This document shows positions 9,068 through 17,213 of a stretch of DNA of 64,000 nucleotides, one piece after another (the stretch's first letter is position 1; each line of letters begins with the position of its first letter). The notes under the pieces are model-generated. The model saw only the letters and a list, made by a program, of their open reading frames with translations, did no database searches and was not told the origin of the DNA. This stretch comes from JACRCT01 sp049841135 (GTDB lineage: Bacteria; Myxococcota; Myxococcia; Myxococcales; UBA5297): assembly GCA_049841135.1 (NCBI GenBank), contig JASGHK010000004.1:2108001-2172000 (forward strand). Direction: 5' to 3'. The position numbers were made by a program, and so were the translations under genes.

Positions 9068-10309
9068 GTGCTTTGCCCGCCGTCCCTGCCTGGCCCTGCC
9101 GGGCGGGGGCGGCCTCGCCTCACGGTCAGCGACATCTTCCGGGCCTACGGCGAGGCCTATCGCAATAGCCACGCGCTGAGTGAGCCGCAGCGCAAGGCGA
9201 TGAGAGCCATCGAGGTCTGCCGGACTCCGGTCCTGGGCGGACGGGTGGATGTGTGCGACCGCTGCGGCCACATGGAGGTCTTCTATGGCTCCTGCCGCAA
9301 CCGGCACTGCCCGACTTGCCAAAGCCTGACGCAGGCCAAGTGGATCGAGAACCGCATGGAGCGGCTCTTGCCCACCGACTACTTCCACGTGGTCTTCACC
9401 GTCCCGGACGACCTGCTCAACGGCATCATCCTGCGCAACCGCGAGCGCTTCTTCGACCTGCTCTTCAAGGCGGGAAGCCAGACGCTGCTCGAGTTGGGCG
9501 CCGACCCCGAGCGGCTCGGCGCCCAACTCGGCCTCACCTGCGTGCTGCACACCTGGACGCGCGACCTGCGCTTCCACGCGCACCTGCACTGCATCGTCAC
9601 CGGCGGCGGCCTGCACTCCGGCGGCGACCGGTGGGTCCGTCCCCGGAGCCAGGACTACCTGTTCCCGGCGGAGGTGCTGGGCAAGCTGTTCCGCGGCAAG
9701 CTGATGGACTGGCTCGTCGGTTGCCACAAGGCGGACGTCCTCGATCTGCCCGCGGAGCTGGAGGCCCCGAAGGCCTTCGCCCAACTCAAGGACCGGCTCT
9801 ACAAGAAGAAGTGGGTTGCCTATTGCAAGAGGCCCTTCGCCGGCCCCGAGCAAGTCTTTGGCTATCTGGGCCGGTACACGCATCGTGTCGGATTGTCGAA
9901 CCAGCGTCTGCTCGCACTCGCCGACGAGGGCGTCCACTTCCGCACCCGCGGCGAGGGCACCGCGACGCTCGCTCCCGACGACTTCATCCACCGCTTCCTG
10001 CAGCACGTCCTGCCCGACGGTTTCGTGAAGATCCGCCACTACGGCCTGATGGCGTCGGGCAACGCCAAGACCAAGCTCGAAGTCGCGCGGCGACTGCTCG
10101 AGGCGGAGCGGCCGGAGGTTCCGCGGGTCATCGCCGCGCTCGCCGCGGTGCTGCTGGCGACCCATCCGCAGGTGCCGGCTCCGCTCGAGGACTGGCGGGA
10201 TCGGCTCAAGCGCCTGACAGGCATCGACCTGAGCCGATGCCCGGTGTGCGCCGTCGGTACGATGGTCTCCATTCCACTGATCCGCAAAGCCCCGGACGAC
10301 ACCTCGTAG
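9068..10309 (+). CDS. IS91-family transposase
   Basis: HUH-type single-strand transposase of 413 residues from GTG 9068. An N-terminal zinc-binding domain is clear: CDRCGH (about residue 62), then CRNRHCPTCQ (about 77). The HUH metal motif is HAHLHC (about 175). The tyrosine region is YLGRYTHRVGLSNQRLL (about 272), where IS91 nucleophile tyrosines lie, and a late CPVC pair sits near the C-terminus. The gene is intact and follows the interrupted recombinase by 6 bases. It could still mobilise the IS91-like element, or adjacent DNA by one-ended transposition, if the termini are present. Confidence 0.95.
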   Translation: MLCPPSLPGPAGRGRPRLTVSDIFRAYGEAYRNSHALSEPQRKAMRAIEVCRTPVLGGRVDVCDRCGHMEVFYGSCRNRHCPTCQSLTQAKWIENRMERLLPTDYFHVVFTVPDDLLNGIILRNRERFFDLLFKAGSQTLLELGADPERLGAQLGLTCVLHTWTRDLRFHAHLHCIVTGGGLHSGGDRWVRPRSQDYLFPAEVLGKLFRGKLMDWLVGCHKADVLDLPAELEAPKAFAQLKDRLYKKKWVAYCKRPFAGPEQVFGYLGRYTHRVGLSNQRLLALADEGVHFRTRGEGTATLAPDDFIHRFLQHVLPDGFVKIRHYGLMASGNAKTKLEVARRLLEAERPEVPRVIAALAAVLLATHPQVPAPLEDWRDRLKRLTGIDLSRCPVCAVGTMVSIPLIRKAPDDTS

Positions 10310-10630
10310 CCATGGATCGCCTTGGCGTCATCCCCGCGGTCGACCATCGGCGTCGCCGAGTTGCGACGGGTCTGCCCATCGCCCGCCACGCTTGCCGCCG
10401 TGCCGCCGGCTGCGACCTCCGCCGCCTCTTCAGGAACGGCCGAAGCGCGTGCTCTCTCGCCTGCGCATGGCTGCCGAAGCGCACTAGCCACGACCGAGAT
10501 GCCCATTAGCAGGGCCCGTGCCGGCGGCTTCGCTCAACTCGACGTTTAACGCAGCCGACTCCGGCCTCGGGGCGTATCCGGGTCCGGTCACGGCTGCGTC
10601 AAACGCCTATCAGTTTGGGAGGGGGGAGGG
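10310..10630. other. Non-coding right flank of the IS91-like element
   Basis: No gene is supported here. The stretch separates the transposase from the convergent TPR-protein gene. Its main structure is the inverted repeat at 10544-10604. The right terminus of the IS91-like element should fall in this stretch. Confidence 0.5.
10544..10604. repeat. Large hairpin (inverted repeat GTTTAACGCAGCCG / CGGCTGCGTCAAAC)
   Basis: Arms at 10544-10557 and 10591-10604 pair with one mismatch, and an inner CCGG/CCGG pairing extends the stem. It lies between convergent genes and lacks a T-tract. It may be the IS91 right-end hairpin. It also resembles an integron attC site (RYYYAAC at one end and a near GTTRRRY at the other), but no integron integrase is present. 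A factor-independent transcription barrier is a third option. Confidence 0.45.
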
Positions 10631-11368
10631 CTACTCGAGCGGGATGCCCAGCTCCTTGGCCAGCGCGACATAGCGCGCTCGCAGCGGACCGATGTCCGCG
10701 TTGCCCTTGAACGCCCGCTGCAGCTCGGGGAAGGCCTCCTTCTTCTTGTCCTGGTCGAGCAGCGCGAAGCCCAGGTAGCCGTGCGTCTCCGGGGTGTCGT
10801 AGCCCTCCTTGATCGCCCGGGACAGCTCGGCGACCGCGTCGGCGCTGAGCCGGTTGCGCCACAGCCAGGTGCCGAAGGCCGCGCGCTTCTTGGGCTGCGG
10901 GTCGGCGGCGAGGAAGCGGGCGTAGACCTCCTTGGCCTCGTCGGTCCTGCCGTGCGCCACCAGGAACTCGAGCAGCAGCCCGAGGGCCTCGCCGTCCTTC
11001 GGGTTCTGCGCGAGCCGCCCGCGCAGTGACTCCTCGCGTTTCTGGTCGCGCGCTTCGATGGCCGCGACGTGCTGGACGCGCACCCGCTCGGCCTGGGTCG
11101 GCTTGCCGCTCGCCTGCCAGGCCTCGGCCGCCTCCTTGGCGAAGGCGGGGTTGGTCGGGTCGGCGCCGAACTTCGCGAGCGCCTGCTTGAGCCGCATCTT
11201 CTGGGCCGCCGCCTCGCGGTCTCCGCCGAACGAGCGGACCACCAGCGCGACCGCCAACCCCGCGATGAGCAAGCCGATGACGGTCCAGACCAGCGCACCC
11301 ATGCGCGAGCTGGAGGACTGGTACTCCTCCTCGAGCGTGATGTGCCGCTTGACGGGCTCGGGTGCCAT
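10631..11368 (-). CDS. Membrane-anchored TPR protein
   Basis: ATG 11368 is preferred because GGAAGGGGGGAAGG lies just upstream; the longer GTG frame would add only ten residues. The product has 245 residues. A single transmembrane helix sits near residues 25-45 (LVWTVIGLLIAGLAVALVV), and the cytoplasmic N-terminus is short and charged. The rest consists of TPR-like helix pairs (DEAKEVYARFLAADP, then THGYLGFALLDQDKKKEAFPELQRAF). It follows the Ser/Thr kinase gene by 66 bases on the same strand, so a shared transcript is likely. It may act as a partner or scaffold of the kinase pathway; this is inferred from context only. Confidence 0.82.
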   Translation of the reverse strand: MAPEPVKRHITLEEEYQSSSSRMGALVWTVIGLLIAGLAVALVVRSFGGDREAAAQKMRLKQALAKFGADPTNPAFAKEAAEAWQASGKPTQAERVRVQHVAAIEARDQKREESLRGRLAQNPKDGEALGLLLEFLVAHGRTDEAKEVYARFLAADPQPKKRAAFGTWLWRNRLSADAVAELSRAIKEGYDTPETHGYLGFALLDQDKKKEAFPELQRAFKGNADIGPLRARYVALAKELGIPLE

Positions 11369-11434
11369 CGGACCTTCCCCCCTTCCATCGAATGCCACCG
11401 ACTGCCACGACGCCGGCCCACGGTGCGACTTCGA

Positions 11435-13285
11435 CTAGAGCTGCCACCACTTCTTCTTCTCGAGGACGAAGGTGAAGACCTGGCCCTTGCGGCGCGGCAC
11501 GTACACGCGCTTCTCCAGGGTCTGGTAGCCGTCCTTCTTCACCATCACCTCGTACATCAGCTCGGCCTTGAACCGGACGTTGATGGGCGTCACGCCGTAG
11601 GTCTGTCGAAGAACGGTCACCGAGGCGCCCGGCGGCGTGCTCACGAAGCGGACCGAAACGGTGTCCGCCACTTCGCCGCCAGGGTCGGCCGCGCTCACGG
11701 TGGGCTCGGGCCTCGCTTCGGCGCTCGCAGCAGTCCTGGCGGCGACCGGTTCGGTCGGGTCGGGGCCGGTGGCGTCCCCAGGCTCGTCCTCCGCGGCCAC
11801 CACCCACCCGGCATCGCCGTGCAACGGACCGGCGGAAGCCAGCGCGGGCGGCGTCGACGCGTCGACCGCGGGGACGATGCCGACCAGCCGCGGCGCCACC
11901 GGCGCCAGCCACCACCCGAGCGCGGCGAGCATCGCGACCACGCCGGCAACGAGAGCCGCCTTCTTCCCGGAGAAGCCCTCTTCGGGGTACGGCGACTCGA
12001 TGAAGGTGTTGCTGAAGTGCGGGTTGGTCGGCGGCGAGACCGGCGGTGCGGACCACGCAGGAACCGACGGCGTCGGGGCCTGGGCCTTCGCCTCGTCCGG
12101 TGCCGGTGCCGGTGCCGGTGCGGGCGCGGGCGCGGGTGATGGAGAGGGCGCGGGCGCAGTGACCACGAGGGGAATCGGCAGCACGCCCGAGGAGATCACT
12201 GCGTCGGGCTCGACCTCCTCGAGCAGGATCTCGCTGCCGCGCGGGATCTCCCCGCCCGACTTCGGTCCACCGACCGGCGGTGCAGCCGGGGCCGGCGCCG
12301 CAGGCTCGTCGAGCTCGGACTTGGGAGGACGCAGGCTGATCGGCAGCTGCCCGTCACGCTCGGACAGCGCGGCGAGCCAGCGCTTGAGCTCGGTCTGACC
12401 CGCGGGCCCGAAGACCGACCGCTGGACGCGCTCGAGATCGACCAGCAGGTCCTCGGCCGAGGGGTACCGGTCCTCGGGCCGCTTCTGCATGGCCTTGCGG
12501 AGGATGGCGACGACCTCGGGCGGGAGGTCCGGCCTGACCTTCTCGGCCGGCGGGAAGTCGGCCTGCTGCATCCGCAGGAGGACTTCCAGGTCGGTGCCGG
12601 CGCTGTACGGCCGCCGCCCGGTCACCAGCACGTAGAGCGTGGTGCCCACCGAGAAGATGTCCGACCGGTAGTCGAGCGGCTCGCCACGCGCCTGCTCGGG
12701 TGACATGAAGCCGAGCTTGCCCTTGACCGTGCCGGCCAGCGTCTGCTCGCGCTTGTGGACGGCGGTGGCGATGCCGAAGTCGGAGAGCTTCACCTCTCCC
12801 TGCTCGCTCACCAGCACGTTGTGCGGGCTGATGTCGCGGTGGACGATGCCCAAGAGCTTGCCGTCGCGTCGCCGGGTGTGGGCGTAGGCGAGCCCGCGGC
12901 AGGTCTCGACCATGACGTGCAGCGCCAGCGCCGGCGGCAGCGGGAGGTCGCAGGCGAGCGAGCGCGTGAGCAGCTGGTGCAGGTCCCAGCCGTCGACCAG
13001 CTCCAGGACCAGGAAGTCGCTGCCGCGAGCAGTGCCCAGGTCCAGCACCTGGACGATGTTGCTGTGGACGAGGCTCATCGCGATGTGGGCCTCGTCGACC
13101 AGCATGTTGCGGAACTTCGGGTCGACCGAGAGCACGCCGCGGATGCGCTTGATGACGATGGGGCGCTGGAAGCCCTCGGCTCCGTGCTGCGTGCCCAGGT
13201 AGATCTCGGCCATGCCGCCGTCGGCGATTCTCTGGAGGACGGTGTAGCGAGCGTGGCCGGCCATTGGCGGCGCAGATCGAACCAT
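11435..13285 (-). CDS. Membrane Ser/Thr protein kinase with C-terminal PEGA domain
   Basis: A eukaryote-like (Hanks type) kinase of 616 residues if started at ATG 13285; ATG 13264 is an alternative. Longer starts read into dispersed repeat A and are unlikely. Kinase motifs are complete: glycine loop IADGGMAEIYLG, Lys in IVIKRI, catalytic loop VHRDISPHNVLV, DFG in LSDFGIA, and SPEQ. A Pro/Ala-rich linker follows, with an APAPAP run encoded by a GGTGCC-type microrepeat near 12105-12135. Then comes a transmembrane helix (VAGVVAMLAALGWWLAP) and a C-terminal PEGA domain (VSTPPGASVTVLRQTYGVTP, then VMVKKDGYQTLEK). PEGA domains are extracellular sensor-like folds. The gene is divergent from the solute-binding-protein operon. 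Confidence 0.93.
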   Translation of the reverse strand: MVRSAPPMAGHARYTVLQRIADGGMAEIYLGTQHGAEGFQRPIVIKRIRGVLSVDPKFRNMLVDEAHIAMSLVHSNIVQVLDLGTARGSDFLVLELVDGWDLHQLLTRSLACDLPLPPALALHVMVETCRGLAYAHTRRRDGKLLGIVHRDISPHNVLVSEQGEVKLSDFGIATAVHKREQTLAGTVKGKLGFMSPEQARGEPLDYRSDIFSVGTTLYVLVTGRRPYSAGTDLEVLLRMQQADFPPAEKVRPDLPPEVVAILRKAMQKRPEDRYPSAEDLLVDLERVQRSVFGPAGQTELKRWLAALSERDGQLPISLRPPKSELDEPAAPAPAAPPVGGPKSGGEIPRGSEILLEEVEPDAVISSGVLPIPLVVTAPAPSPSPAPAPAPAPAPAPDEAKAQAPTPSVPAWSAPPVSPPTNPHFSNTFIESPYPEEGFSGKKAALVAGVVAMLAALGWWLAPVAPRLVGIVPAVDASTPPALASAGPLHGDAGWVVAAEDEPGDATGPDPTEPVAARTAASAEARPEPTVSAADPGGEVADTVSVRFVSTPPGASVTVLRQTYGVTPINVRFKAELMYEVMVKKDGYQTLEKRVYVPRRKGQVFTFVLEKKKWWQL

Positions 13286-13307
13286 CTTTCGCGGCGGCGT
13301 GCCACCG

Positions 13308-13382
13308 CCCTCCCCCCTGCCCCCTCCCAAACTGCGGGAGGGGGTCCGTGGGTTGCCTTCAGCCACCTTGGTCGGAGCTCTT
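13308..13382 (-). repeat. Dispersed intergenic repeat A
   Basis: Minus-strand copy: AAGAGCTCCGACCAAGG head, GAAGGCAACCCACGG middle, and CCCCCTCCCGCAG-TTTGGGAGGGGG hairpin tail. Confidence 0.8.
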
Positions 13383-13623
13383 GGCGCCGCGACGCGCCTG
13401 CTGGTCCTTGGGCTTCTTCCTGCACCTCGCCACGCGAGCGATCAGGAGGGGTCGTCGCGGCTGCCGTCGCTTGCCCTGCCGTGCCTCAAGGGAGGAGCGA
13501 ACCCCGCATAAGATATGTCAGCACTCATCAACACCCTTCGCACCGCCTCGAAACGAGCCGGACCGTCGACGCAGTCGAGTGCGTCGCAGGAAGCAGGAAG
13601 GCCGCGAAGGAGCAAGACGGTCG

Positions 13624-13697
13624 AAGAGCTCCGACCAGGGTCGCCGAAGCCGACGAACGAACCCCCTCCCGCTTTTGGGAGGGGGCAGGGGGGAGGG
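13624..13697 (+). repeat. Dispersed intergenic repeat A
   Basis: Plus-strand copy with head AAGAGCTCCGACCAGGG, a diverged middle, and tail CCCCCTCCCGCTTTTGGGAG followed by GGGGCAGGGGGGAGGG. Confidence 0.8.
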
Positions 13698-13787
13698 CCC
13701 GCACAGGGCCGGGGGCGCGTTGGCCTGCCCGCTCCGCCCGTGCTAGGAACCTCGGGGTCGGTCGCCGCGGCCGGCTTGGGAGACGGG

Positions 13788-15143
13788 ATGCCGGGAAGCA
13801 ACGCCGAGTCCGAAAAGGTCCTCCAACGCTTCCTGGACTTCCTCCAGGCGGATCGGCGCATCCGCGTCGGCCTGGCCGCCCTGCTGCTCGGCGCGCTGGC
13901 CCTCGTCGCCGGCCGCTCGGCCTACCACCTCGTCCCGCGCCACTACACGCTCTCCATCACCGGCGGCGACATCGTCAGCAACCGCCACTTCCTCGCGCGG
14001 ATCCTGCAGGCCGAGGCGCCCAAGTTCGGCCTCACCCTCATCGTCGAGCCGGTCTCCTCGGGCTCCGACGCGCTCGAGCGCGTCAGCCAGGGCAAGCTCG
14101 ACGCCGCCTTCGTCCAGGGCGGGATGGAGCAGACCTACCCGAACGTCGACCACGTCGCGACGGTGATGCCCGAGCTGGTCCACCTGCTCGTCAAGCCCGG
14201 CATCAAGGGCATGAGCGACCTGAAGGGCCGCTCCATCAACATGGGGCTCAAGGGCAGCCCGCCGCGCGCCATCGCGCTCACCCTGCTGCGCTTCACCGGC
14301 TACGAGGAGAACGTCGACTACGTCGAGACCAACTTCACGGCCGAGCAGCTGCTCGCCCTGCCGCTCAAGAAGATGCCCGACGCGATCATCACCGTCTCCT
14401 CGGTGCCAAGCTACCTCGTCGAGCTGCTGGTCAAGAAGCACCACTACCAGGTGATGGAGATCCCCTTCCCCGAGTCCTTGGCGCTGCGCCACGGCTGGGC
14501 CGCCAACGGCACCATCCTCGCCTACACCTACGATCTGTCCCCGGTCGTGCCCGAGAAGAACATCCAGACCGTGGCGGTGAACCTGCACCTCGTCGCCAGC
14601 AGCAAGGCCGACCCCAAGGCCATCGCCCAGCTGCTCGAGGTCCTCTACAGCCCCTCCGTGGAGAACCGGCTGCTGCAGCCCATCGACCCCAAGCGGCTGA
14701 TGATCCCCTCCGGCTACCCCATCTCTCCGGGCGTCGACTCCTACATCCACCGCAACGACACGTTCCTCACCGTCGAGCTCTGGAAGCAGGCGCAGGGCAT
14801 CTTCGGGCTCGGCATGAGCTTCGCCGGCATGGCGCTGATGGTCGTGCGCTGGCTGCGCGGCAAGAAGGCCATCGTCTACGAGGACCCCGAGTACCACGCG
14901 CGGCTGGCCGAGGTGGTCGCGCTGGAGAAGAAGGCGCTCGGAATGGCCGGCGGCCCGCTCGACGCCGAGGAGCTGCGCGCCATGCGCGCCCGGCTCGAGG
15001 AGCTGCGCATCGCCTTCCTCGAGCGCTACCACCCCAAGGCCGTCTTCAAGGACCCGGCGCTCTTCGACCGCTGCCTCGCCGCGGTGCGCACCTGCGAGGA
15101 GCGGGTGCACCAGCTGCTCCTGCGCGCGGAGGGCCAGCCATGA
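13788..15143 (+). CDS. TAXI-family (TRAP-type) solute-binding protein with membrane anchors
   Basis: ATG 13788 (MPGSNAESEKV) is chosen because upstream frame sequence is repeat-derived. The product has 451 residues. A transmembrane segment lies near residues 25-45 (VGLAALLLGALALVAG). A TAXI-type binding domain follows (SITGGDIVSNRHFLARILQ, then GKLDAAFVQGGMEQTY), and a second transmembrane helix lies near residues 340-360 before a charged helical tail. TAXI proteins deliver solutes such as dicarboxylates to TRAP permeases, but no permease gene lies nearby. The membrane-tethered form suggests a sensor or periplasmic binding role. The stop overlaps the next start (ATGA), so translation is coupled. 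Confidence 0.85.
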   Translation: MPGSNAESEKVLQRFLDFLQADRRIRVGLAALLLGALALVAGRSAYHLVPRHYTLSITGGDIVSNRHFLARILQAEAPKFGLTLIVEPVSSGSDALERVSQGKLDAAFVQGGMEQTYPNVDHVATVMPELVHLLVKPGIKGMSDLKGRSINMGLKGSPPRAIALTLLRFTGYEENVDYVETNFTAEQLLALPLKKMPDAIITVSSVPSYLVELLVKKHHYQVMEIPFPESLALRHGWAANGTILAYTYDLSPVVPEKNIQTVAVNLHLVASSKADPKAIAQLLEVLYSPSVENRLLQPIDPKRLMIPSGYPISPGVDSYIHRNDTFLTVELWKQAQGIFGLGMSFAGMALMVVRWLRGKKAIVYEDPEYHARLAEVVALEKKALGMAGGPLDAEELRAMRARLEELRIAFLERYHPKAVFKDPALFDRCLAAVRTCEERVHQLLLRAEGQP

Positions 15144-16264
15144 CGCCGCGCGTACGCCAGGGCATGGTGGTGCTGGCCGTCCTCACCGCGGTGGGGGCCG
15201 CGGGCGCCTTCTTGCCGGTGGGCCACGCGGAGATCAACGCCCAGCCCACGCCGGAGGTGAGCCTGGAGATCCGCGGGTCGGGCGCCATGGGCACCCTCGC
15301 CCGCGCGGTCGCCGAGCAGTTCATGAAGGAGCACGAGGGCACCATCGTCACCGTGCAGACCTGCGGCGCGCACCAGGCGCTCAAGGCGCTCATCATCGGC
15401 ACCTGCGGGCTGGCGATGGGCACCGACGAGATCCCCGAGGACCTCGACAAGCTGGCGCGCGACACCGGCGTCCAGCTCAAGCGCACCGACCTCTACAAGG
15501 ACGCCATCGTCGTCGCCGTCCACCCGCAGAACCCGCTGCGCAACCTCACCACCCGCCAGCTGCGCGACATCTTCCGCGGCGCGGTGACCAACTGGCAGGA
15601 CGTGGGCGGCCCCGACGCCGCCATCGACGTGCTGACCCTCTCCTCCACCTCCGCCGGCTACGAGGTGTTCAAGCGCCAGGTGCTGGGTGCCGAGGCGGTG
15701 ATGACGCCCAAGGCGCAGCAGGTGAAGACCAAGGACCTGCGCGCGGGGCTGCCGGTCAACGGCATCGTCTACCTCGGCCTCGCCCAGTACGTGCGCCTCA
15801 ACAAGCCGGAGAGCTCGGGCGCCGAAGGCAAGCCGTCCAAGGAGCACAAGGAGAGCGGCGCCAAGGAGAAGGAGGACGCGCTCACCGGTGACCTCCAGGT
15901 CGACTGCGTCAGCCCGCCGCCTGCGCCTGCGCCTGCCGCGGTCCCGCCCTCGTCTACCGAGCTCGCGAAGGGCGACGGCAAGGGCAGCAAGAAGGAGCTC
16001 AAGCTCGCCAAGGACACCGCGCCGGAAGGCCAGGCTCCAATGCCCGAGGGAGCCAAGGCCATCATCGCCCAGGGCATCTCGATCGACGGCGTGTGCCCCT
16101 CGACCGCCACCGTCCGGGACGGGACCTACTCCATCGTCCGCCGCATGTCGGTCTACCACCGCGAGCCCGCCTCGCCGCTGGCGGTGCAGATCCTCGAGCA
16201 CTTCGTCGACCCCAAGAAGGGCCAGAACCTCATCCGCAAAGACGGCAACGTCCCGGTGAACTGA
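15140..16264 (+). CDS. PstS-like phosphate/substrate-binding protein
   Basis: Product of 374 residues with an N-terminal signal sequence (VVLAVLTAVGAAGAFLPVGHA). The PBP-like domain shows the usual PstS signatures: IRGSGAMGTLARAVAEQF near the start, then VVAVHPQNPLRNLTTRQLRDIFRGAVTNWQDVGG and TSAGYEVFKRQVLG. A long Lys/Glu/Pro-rich insert (about residues 220-310) splits the domain; it is unusual for PstS and may be a linker or interaction region. The C-terminus (YSIVRRMSVYH, then ILEHFVDPKKGQNLIRKDG) matches the family end. It sits in an operon of three binding proteins with ATGA overlaps and without the pstCAB transporter genes. Confidence 0.85.
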   Translation: MTPRVRQGMVVLAVLTAVGAAGAFLPVGHAEINAQPTPEVSLEIRGSGAMGTLARAVAEQFMKEHEGTIVTVQTCGAHQALKALIIGTCGLAMGTDEIPEDLDKLARDTGVQLKRTDLYKDAIVVAVHPQNPLRNLTTRQLRDIFRGAVTNWQDVGGPDAAIDVLTLSSTSAGYEVFKRQVLGAEAVMTPKAQQVKTKDLRAGLPVNGIVYLGLAQYVRLNKPESSGAEGKPSKEHKESGAKEKEDALTGDLQVDCVSPPPAPAPAAVPPSSTELAKGDGKGSKKELKLAKDTAPEGQAPMPEGAKAIIAQGISIDGVCPSTATVRDGTYSIVRRMSVYHREPASPLAVQILEHFVDPKKGQNLIRKDGNVPVN

Positions 16265-17098
16265 TGCGCCACCTCTCGCCCATCGCAGCCTGCCTGCTCG
16301 CGCTGCTCTGCGGCGCCGGGTGCCGCCGCGACCCGCCGCCGAAGGAGACGCTGCTCATCGCCGGCAATGCGGCGCTGGCGCGCTACCTCGAGCCGCTGGT
16401 GAAGGAGTTCGTCGCCCGCAACCCCAACGCCAGCGTGGTGGTGGAGCCCGGCGGCAGCACGGCGGCGGTCATCGCCCTCAAGCGCGGGGCCATCGACATC
16501 GCCGCCCTGAGCCGCCTGGTGGGCGCCGAGGAGGACGACGCCTACCTGCACGACTACCAGGTCTGCCGCGACGGCCTGGCCATCGCCGTCCACCCCGGCA
16601 ACCCGGTCACCAACCTCACCCGCCAGCAGCTGGACGAGATCTTCAGCGGCGAGGTCCTCAACTGGAAGCAGGTCGGCGGCCCGGACCTGCCCATCGTCCC
16701 GTACGTGCGCGAGAAGAGCTCGCGCTCCAGCCGCTCCTTCAACGAGCTGGTGCTCGGCGGCGACGAGCCCTTCTCGGGCGCCAAGGCAGTGGCCTCGTCC
16801 AAGGAGATGCTCGAGCACGTCGCCAAGGAGCCGGGCGCCATCGGCTTCATCACCCTGCGCCGCCAGTCCAAGGGCGGCAAGGACGGCGCCAAGGACCCCG
16901 AGGTCGCGACGATCAAGATTCGAGGGAGTGGAGATGAGCCGGCTGACCATGCTCTCCGGCCGCTACCCGCTCTCGCGGACCTTCTACCTCGCCGTGTACA
17001 TGAAGCCGCCCAAGATGGCCGAGGAGTTCGTGCAGTTCGTCCTGAGCAAGTCCGGCCAGGAGATCCTCGCCAAGGACGGCATGCTGCCCGTCCACTGA
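16264..17098 (+). CDS. PstS-like substrate-binding lipoprotein, frameshifted
   Basis: The start overlaps the previous stop (TGATG). The N-terminus is a lipoprotein signal (LLALLCGAGC). The binding domain includes IAGNAALARYLEPLVKEF, VVEPGGSTAAVIALKRG, and AVHPGNPVTNLTRQQLDEIF followed by NWKQVGG. At GATTC (16917-16921) the frame breaks. Removing one T gives ATIKIEGVEMSRLTM and a natural PstS-like end (YMKPPKMAEEFVQFVLS, then GQEILAKDGMLPVH, stop at 17096). Corrected length is 277 residues. The repaired text is convincing protein, so a sequence error at a GATC site is the likely cause. Confidence 0.82.
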
Positions 17099-17213
17099 CG
17101 CCGGCGAGCCGGTCTCGGCAAGCGGGCCTTTATCGCGACGGCCCATTGTTCCGATGCCGGAGCGGGCAGCAGTGGTAGCGGGTCCTGCGCCCAAGGAAGG
17201 AGGGGAGGTTCTG

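Larger units (their letters stand above)
5548..10309 (+). mobile_element. IS91-like element: tyrosine recombinase plus IS91-type transposase (outer ends not fixed)
   Basis: The coordinates cover only the coding core. A tyrosine recombinase gene followed by a Y-transposase is a known arrangement for one branch of IS91-like elements. The transposase is intact; the recombinase carries a nested IS21. IS91 elements end in hairpin-containing termini and make no target duplication, so the true ends must be found by comparing copies. The left end probably lies in 5146-5547 and the right end in 10310-10610. Confidence 0.65.
13286..13787. other. 500-bp divergent intergenic region with two inverted copies of repeat A
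   Basis: No gene is supported. The region holds repeat A in minus orientation (13308-13382) and plus orientation (13624-13697), facing away from each other on either side of about 240 bp. Frames crossing it encode only Pro/Gly/Arg-rich shadow sequence. Promoters for the kinase and for the TAXI-like gene should lie here, but none can be chosen with confidence. Confidence 0.55.

Noticed and set aside
10544..10604. Integron gene cassette site
   Set aside because: No integron integrase or second attC-like site is present; kept only as a possibility among the findings.
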